DNA of 64,000 nt from positions 10,850,001 to 10,914,000 of the forward strand of contig NC_059539.1 in the NCBI RefSeq assembly GCF_905220415.1. Reading direction: 5' to 3'. The first letter of the stretch is position 1, and the number at the start of each line of letters is the position of its first letter. Of this stretch, positions 58,015 through 64,000 are shown piece by piece. Under the pieces are notes generated by a model. It ran no database searches, had not been told where the DNA came from, and was given only the letters and a program-made list of their open reading frames with translations. The position numbers and the translations under genes are program-made. This DNA comes from Colias croceus. Its lineage: Eukaryota; Arthropoda; Insecta; Lepidoptera; Pieridae.

Positions 58015-58389
58015 TATTTTATTTTCAGCAACTTTTAGAAACAAAGAAACAAAGAAATCTAGAAAATCTTTATACGTTCCTTTAGAATTATTAACATATT
58101 ATTTAAATATTTGTTACACAATACTATATTGTCTTGTAATTTTAATCTAATGTTAAAAATAATGCGCAAAATTGTTGTCACTGGAACTAAAATATCTCGA
58201 ATTTGTTCGTAATTGCGCAATTATTTACACGTGTTATTCATAAAAACAATTATAATGAGTAAAAAGTTAAAATACCTATGTATCCAAAAGTCTAACAAAA
58301 ATAAAACTTTAAAAGTAAGTTATGTAATTACACATTTATTTATGAAAATATTTTATTATTTAGGATTAGGCACAACGGAAGTTTTATTT

Positions 58390-58602
58390 ATTCTTCTTTA
58401 CGAAATTAGCTCTGTCTGTCCTGTCCATTTGTCTGTCTGTCTTTTCTACCGGACCAGTGAAGTGGTTTGGACGAAATTTTTTTGAGTAGTTTGAGAGATG
58501 AGAAAGGATATAGAATAGGTTTTATCCCGGAAATTCCACGAGAACTATAACTTTGCGGGCTATCCTTTGACTACGCGAGCGAAGCCGCGAGCAAAAAGCT
58601 AG
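58390..58602 (+). mobile_element. Helitron, diverged family B/G
   Basis: 'ctctgtctgtcctgtccatttgtctgtctgtc', 'aataggttttatcccggaaattccacgagaac', ending 'ctacgcgagcgaagccgcgagcaaaaagCTAG'. The 5' end is not clear. Confidence 0.65.
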
Positions 58603-61600
58603 TAACCTTATAAAATATATGAAAATATGTTTATTCCAACACACATGTAGTGTACACAAGTACTTACATATTTATCTGTTTCAATTTTCATTTTACACGC
58701 ATACAGTATTATTTTGTTTAAAAATAGTCCACACGATTGTGAAAGCCATTTTGAAATCAGCCGTACTTCAAATTAATGTACATAGTACATACCTAGGTAT
58801 ATAGATAGTTATTTTTACCCAGTAGATCGTGATTACCTTTCCTTGAGTATTCAATTCTAAGAAAATTACGGCACCATTTTGTAATTATAATTATATATTT
58901 AGCAAGTTTTTTAACTTACTGTGACATGTTTCGTATGATAGATTTCTCATGTTTTCCTTATCTGATGCCACACAGTTATTTTTCTGAGAATTACCTTTAC
59001 TACGATTCTAGTATTTCCCCGCAGAATACTACAAGGAAAACCCTAACAGGTAACCTAGAAGATCTATTGATAAAATGCTTGCAAATACCATTAAATCAAC
59101 GAAGTATTTTGTAAAATATTGCTGGCAGGAACTAACCTAAACTTAAATATATAATATACTTGTTAACAAAATAAATAAAAACCATGCTTAAAGTCATGAA
59201 AGTATTTTATTTTCACCGATCCTTCATAAGTGTACAAAGATTAAATTAAATCTGGTCAAAATTGAGTCTAAAGGAGTCCATTATATACAAACATAACATA
59301 TAGTACAGGTTAACCCTTTAAAAGCTTTTTAAAAAGGAAGAGATTCTAAATTCATCTTCAAGGTTTTTGTAACGCTATATTATTTCACTATTCATTTTTA
59401 TGCTTACATACACAATAAATTGAAGAAAATAATAAATCATGCAAAAAATCGAAAAATCACAATAATGCACATTTTATGGTTTTCATTTTTGATTTTTTTG
59501 CAGTAAAAAATAATAAAAACTTTAAATTTTAAATTTAAATGTTATTTTTAAGTAACCTAAAAGTAATTTGGCGCTAACATCCGCTAATTTTTTATGGACT
59601 GTGTAAATTAATACGCATAATGTAATAATGGCAAGCTTAAAATATCAAGGAGCTTAAAACAATGTATCTAATAATTATCTGTTACGGGTAACGGGTTCGA
59701 ATCCCGTGATCGTTTTTTTATTTCTTATTTATAAAGTATTTGAATGCTATAAAATTTAGTCTTAAATATTACCTTTCCGCCCACAACTTTGTCTAAAACT
59801 TAATAAGTCATAAGTCATGTACCTAAACCTAAAACCTACCTGAAGCATAACTCTATCCACCTCTATAAAATGCATCAAAATTCGTTGCGCAGTATTAAAG
59901 ATTTAACCATACAAAGCACAGAATATATTATAATAGTATAATTTGTTTATATCGATATCTTGGTTACTCCTTTATCTAAGAATCTACAAATAGCATGTTA
60001 TTACTGACTAATCCCAAGCATAAACAATATGAAATACTCGTGTATTTTATTAGTTTGTTTATTAGCAGTGACTGGAAACCACGCAAACTATTACATCAGA
60101 AGAGCATACAACAAATGCATGAGTACCTACAATTATTGATCAAATAGGACGTTTCAATCACAGATAATTATTATGATTGTTTTCAGTTGGGTCAATATAT
60201 AGAATGCACATGACTAGCTGACCTATGAATGACGTAGATATTGTATTTTTATATTTATTTCAGTGTTATATAACAGATAGAATATAATTTGGTCTTCATT
60301 TAATGTTATTTACCTATACCACAGATTACAGAATAATAACTAGTAGTTAGCCTTATACCTACCTTGTTAGTTTTAAGTACTTATTGTTACCGTCTACTAC
60401 GGGATTATAATATCATTTTTCGGTAAAAAATGTCTTCCTTTATTACCTACTTTACTTAAAATTTGCTGATCGACAGAATATTATTTAATAGATACCTCTA
60501 TGTACTTCTAAATATTGGCTCCAATTCAACGTAAGAGCATGTAGATTGTTAAACAAAGGCGTAACAATGTGAAACATAATTAGTAATTGTAAGAAGAAAT
60601 AAAGAAACAATTAATAACAATAGGTATAATGATTGGCTTTTTATGTAATGGCTGCGACAATTTCCTTTTTACTTTGATGTTTTTGTGATATTTACACTCA
60701 CATAAACGATTCTGACCATATGTATTGTCTTGTTTAATGCGGGAACGTAAAGCTATGAATTCTTGGGTTAGATTTTTTTAAATAACACTAGGTATTGATC
60801 ACCTCCATTTCGCGGTATTTCTTTTTTATTACTTATATTTATCAGAAGAAGTTTATAAAGTACTTTGAATTATAACAAACCCCATCCATGTAAAAATGGC
60901 ACTGTTTTGCAATGACCTATTATACTAGCTGTTTTGAGCCAAATAACAACAACAATAAGCCCTAAAACCCTTTTTTTACACCAGAAAACCCATATTCTAT
61001 ATTAAACCATAGATAGAAAACAAAAAACGCGCTAAAATAGCGTACACGTGACACAAATGAATGTCAAGATCAATGTCACAATATATTGCGAATCACCAAA
61101 ATAGCCCAGTATCTGATAACACTCGCTTGTTATTATTTATATGTTGCAGACATGTTGTATAATAACGCCATTTTCCAAAGGCTCGGAATTTAATATGCTG
61201 AGGCCGCATGATGCCAGCATGACAGAATTCAGAAATTTTTGGTTTGACTATAGGGTGAGTTAGGTTAGGTTCGTTGCATTTTACGACGAAGACACGTAGG
61301 CTGATGGGAATGGGATGATGATGATGAAGAGAATTATGAGCCCCGTGAAACCGCTCTGTCGACTCGCATACGGCTCCTTGTGGACGTTTGGAAGAAGAAA
61401 ATTCTTATCATAAAATGTCCAGCATTTGTAAACTGACGAAGCCGTTGGTAAACGGCGACATTATACAATTTTCCTGCTACATGTGCACTGCGTCATCGCA
61501 GGCTCGTATAAATTACTCGACAGTAACATTGTTTAAAATATAATGTTCTTGGCTGCGAATTATGTATCGTAGTAAACAATGTTTTGGCACGTGTTACAGT

Positions 61601-62740
61601 GAATGAAGGGCGTATTGAACGTACGTTTTGTACTGAGTTCTGGGATATTTCCTTGATATAATTTATACTATTGTTCTCTTCTCTATACTGGCGTGTTTGT
61701 ATGCTTAGAGGCCAACAGATAATATACTAGTACTTAGTACTTACACGGTTTCTGAGAGTGCCTGTTAATAAACAGCTTAAAGTGGAATAATTACGGATTA
61801 AACGAAATTAAAATGGATTTTGAGATCTAAGATTGTTGTACCCTAACGTTGTACCTTCTTGTGTTAAATTTTAAAATGTCGCGGTCGGGATCTATAATAT
61901 GAATGTTGTACCTATTTAAAATCTTTCGAACCTGAATTCCTAAGTTGTTTTTTCAATAGAAATTTTATCAAATGATTTATTGCAATTTTGATTATGAATT
62001 TATGAGCAGTTGTTTGTTGTTGTAGTTTTAATGTTTCAGTAATCACATTGTCATAATTACGGTCATATTGAGTATAATAATATACCCACAATAATTTATT
62101 AAGAGATTAGATGTTTTTCAGGATTTTCCATCTCAAACTTGATAGCAGAAGCTAACGCCAACTACCTATTCATTGGACATCTGTTGACGACTTATTAACT
62201 CTTGACACTCCTTTCATTAAACGATATCTCAATAAATCACACGTGGTATATTTATGAGTTATGACCGATCTAGCATTTAAAATTCTCGTGTCGCGGTGTT
62301 TCAAGTTAATCTCCTGTGAAAGGGCTTGACTGATTCTCATGAAATTTTGCGTGCATATCGGGAAGGTTTTACGAAAAATATGTACCTATTTTTAATTTTC
62401 CATACCCCAAAGTAGAGTAACCCACCATAATAGTGAGGAGGAACTATAATGAAGGGTACCTAGAAAAAGGTTTGATTCACTAAGCTAAATTCAGTGGCGT
62501 GCCTAGGGTGTAAGGACTGGGCAAGGCAAGTCCAAATTTTTCGAAGTGTTTGCTGGGTACCCTTTTCTTGAATTAGGTATACTGTCTTACAGTAAATTTA
62601 GTGCCTGATTTCTTTAAATCATTTTTTATAGCAGATTCTCTCAAAGCTCTTCAAATTGCTAATACGTTGTATGTTAGAACTTCAAAAAAATCAAATAAAC
62701 GCAATACAGATTCAAAGCCACTGTGAGTAAAAATTAAACA
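58603..62740. other. 4.1 kb stretch without a supported gene
   Basis: Contains a tRNA B-box-like fragment (59692-59710, 'acgggttcgaatcccgtga'), a decayed reverse Helitron-like piece of family E (59770-59930, 'ctttccgcccacaactttgtctaaaac') and a somewhat GC-richer zone at 61160-61640. In that zone one plus-strand frame (about 61313-61430) reads DDDDEENYEPRETALSTRIR without splice or start evidence. Otherwise AT-rich. Confidence 0.4.
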
Positions 62741-62763
62741 ACAAAATGATAAATCAACAATAA

Positions 62764-62769
62764 TTTATT
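62764..62769 (-). terminator. Polyadenylation signal AATAAA
   Basis: AATAAA on the minus strand starts only two bases after the TAG stop codon. The 3'UTR would therefore be very short, with cleavage expected near 62740-62750. Confidence 0.55.
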
Positions 62770-62771
62770 CA

Positions 62772-63079
62772 CTAAAATCTCGACGCAAGTCCACCACCAC
62801 GACTGTCCGCGTGCGACAAAAGTTCGTCTCCTCGCTGTTGCACCAAATTAAGCGCTGCAAGCGGAAGCGTAGCGTTTAGCGGTACTCCATTGAGCAGCGT
62901 CGCTAAAGCCGCTGGAGGTAACAATCTGTCCGGTTCAAGCGCTAGCGTCCCACCCGCGCCTACAGCGACTCTAGCGCTTTCTACCGCGTCTACTATATTC
63001 AAAGGACCTTCTATAAGCGCTGCAGCAGCGCCCTCTGCAAGCGCTGAAAGTGACTCTGCGCCCATTACATAACGCGTAC
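62772..63079 (-). CDS. Last coding exon of an unrecognised gene
   Basis: An exon with an acceptor (cccaatttcag) at 63080 and in-frame stop TAG at 62774-62772; AATAAA follows at once (62769-62764). It encodes the C-terminal about 102 residues: TRYVMGAESLSALAEGAAAALIEG, then an alanine/leucine-rich PPAALATLLNGVPLNATLPL and a serine/glycine tail (DSRGGGLASRF). High GC and a matched upstream exon argue for a real gene. I do not recognise the family. The 5' part lies to the right of the window. Overlapping plus-strand open frames in this stretch are shadows. Confidence 0.7.
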
Positions 63080-63120
63080 CTGAAATTGGGAACAAAATTT
63101 TGTTCGTTATTTTATAGCGA

Positions 63121-63476
63121 CTACACCACCGAAACTAGCGCTCCCCTAACATTTTATTTTTTTACTCCTAAACCAGATCAAATTTAAAAAATCTAGCTCG
63201 GTACTTTGCTAGTATATTACTTGTAGTATTTTTGGTATTACTTTTCATTATTTTGCATTCGGTAAATTAGGAGAACTTTTGATTACCGCCAAAAGTGGCC
63301 ACTTTTGGCGGTAATCAAAAGTTCTCTAGAATAATGAACAGTTAGAATAGTGAAAAGTAATACCAAAAATACTACAAGTAATATACTAGCAAAGTACCGA
63401 GCTAGATTTTTTAAATTTGATCTGGTTATGGAGTAAAAAAATAAAATGTTCGGTGGCGCTAGTTTCGGTGGTGTAG
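63121..63476. mobile_element. Near-perfect 356-base palindrome (foldback element) in an intron
   Basis: 'ctacaccaccgaaactagcgc' at the left mirrors 'gcgctagtttcggtggtgtag' at the right, and pairing continues inward ('gatcaaatttaaaaaatctagctcggtac', 'tactacaagtaatatactagc', 'ggagaacttttgattaccgcc') to the centre AAAGTGGCCACTTTT at about 63297. Mismatches are few. The loop is practically absent. Open frames on the minus strand here are produced by the palindrome and are not genes. Confidence 0.8.
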
Positions 63477-63822
63477 GCCTCTTCAGTCGAATTATTATTG
63501 GCTGTTTTAAATATTTTCTGCGTCCTTTTATAGCATTTATTCTTGAATGTTTTTGCGTGTTTAACAAAGTATAACAATATGGCGTGCATTGACACTTGGG
63601 GAACGAAGACGTTATTTATTTATAATGTTATAATAAACTATTTCATAAAGGCCACAATATAATTAATAATCACGAACCATTACCAAGTACTTAACTAAGA
63701 AAATATAATTTAATAAAATGATTGAATACATTAGTGATCTGACCTTCCTGATATAAAATAAATGCAGCAATGTTATATTATGTGATCTAGAAACATCTAG
63801 AAGTTATAAATATGTATCTTAC

Positions 63823-63938
63823 CGCAGACGAACTCGTCGATTAGAATAGCGGGAGCCAAGTCTAATGGAGAGGAAGGTAAGTCTTGTTTCCAGCCGTCGC
63901 CTGTTATGTTACCAGACCCGAAAGGTACTGATAGACCG
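63823..63938 (-). CDS. Penultimate exon of the unrecognised gene
   Basis: A 116-nt exon between acceptor (cattttag) and donor (GTCTGCG|gtaag). It encodes GLSVPFGSGNITGDGWKQD and then PSSPLDLAPAILIDEFVC, joining in phase to the last exon at a Gly codon (G|GT). It is preceded by one base of a codon from an exon beyond the window. No domain is recognisable. The intron to the last exon (63080-63822) holds a palindromic element. Confidence 0.65.
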
Positions 63939-64000
63939 CTAAAATGTAATATATTTAATTAGTAAATAATAACTTTAAAAGTTGATCTGAGGTTAATACA

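Noticed and set aside
59690..59715. Possible tRNA gene (acgggttcgaatcccgtga)
   Set aside because: The T arm/B box is good, but no A box, anticodon arm or acceptor stem can be drawn upstream. Probably a SINE remnant.
61313..61430. Frame encoding DDDDEENYEPRETALSTRIRLLVDVWKK
   Set aside because: It starts in a GAT repeat typical of SINE/LINE tails, lacks start or splice evidence and soon meets stops. Kept only as a remark.
62890..63072. Plus-strand open frame rich in Ala/Ser
   Set aside because: Shadow of the minus-strand last exon, which has stop, poly(A) signal and matching splice site.
63283..63567. Two overlapping minus-strand open frames in the palindrome
   Set aside because: They follow from the palindromic repeat and flanking AT-rich DNA; no start context, no family resemblance, no splice support.
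1..64000. CRISPR array, operon, rRNA or prophage content
   Set aside because: Split genes, Helitrons and SINEs show eukaryotic nuclear DNA. The (GACA)n and (TTTC)n arrays are microsatellites, not spaced repeats.

Overview
The window is from an insect nuclear genome, almost certainly a moth or butterfly (Lepidoptera). It is AT-rich, its protein-coding exons are short and split by introns, and it is crowded with mobile elements typical of Lepidoptera: Lep1-type Helitrons running from a TC-CATACTAATATTATAAA-like start to a GC-rich hairpin plus CTAG end, tRNA-derived SINEs, and many MITEs. No bacterial, organellar or CRISPR features were seen.

Gene content is low. (1) From the left edge to about 8.8 kb, on the minus strand, lies the 5' part of a multi-exon gene for a large single-pass receptor. 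I could join eight exons with consistent splice sites and phases: a 5'UTR/start-codon exon, a signal-peptide exon, five exons of ectodomain, and an exon carrying the last ectodomain part, the membrane segment and the beginning of a kinase-like domain that runs off the window at base 1. The C-terminal part of the ectodomain looks like a type-I (ANF/GABA-B-like) Venus flytrap. The N-terminal part may be a second, type-II binding-protein fold. The best overall match I can argue is a Venus-kinase-receptor-like receptor tyrosine kinase. A CpG-rich patch near 32 kb may be its promoter, with an upstream non-coding exon; this is inference. (2) At the right edge, also on the minus strand, are the last two exons of a second, unrecognised gene, ending at a stop codon overlapped closely by AATAAA (62.76 kb).

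The roughly 50 kb between and inside these genes is intronic or intergenic and is mostly transposon debris: a PIF/Harbinger-like element with a frameshifted MADF gene (12.2-14.8 kb); a nested stack (17.4-20.7 kb); a long foldback (15.5-16.6 kb); a piggyBac derivative with clean TTAA target sites (38.0-38.8 kb); a hAT derivative with an 8-bp target duplication and the remains of the transposase dimerisation domain (52.4-53.2 kb); several foldback elements with near-perfect palindromes (7.4-8.2, 49.5-49.9, 63.1-63.5 kb); more than 25 Helitron copies; and at least two SINE families. Several insertions are nested in copies of other families, which allows their order and target duplications to be read directly.

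I found no clear evidence of an undescribed multi-gene system. The most interesting items are the domain architecture of the receptor, and the structured palindromic or nested elements.
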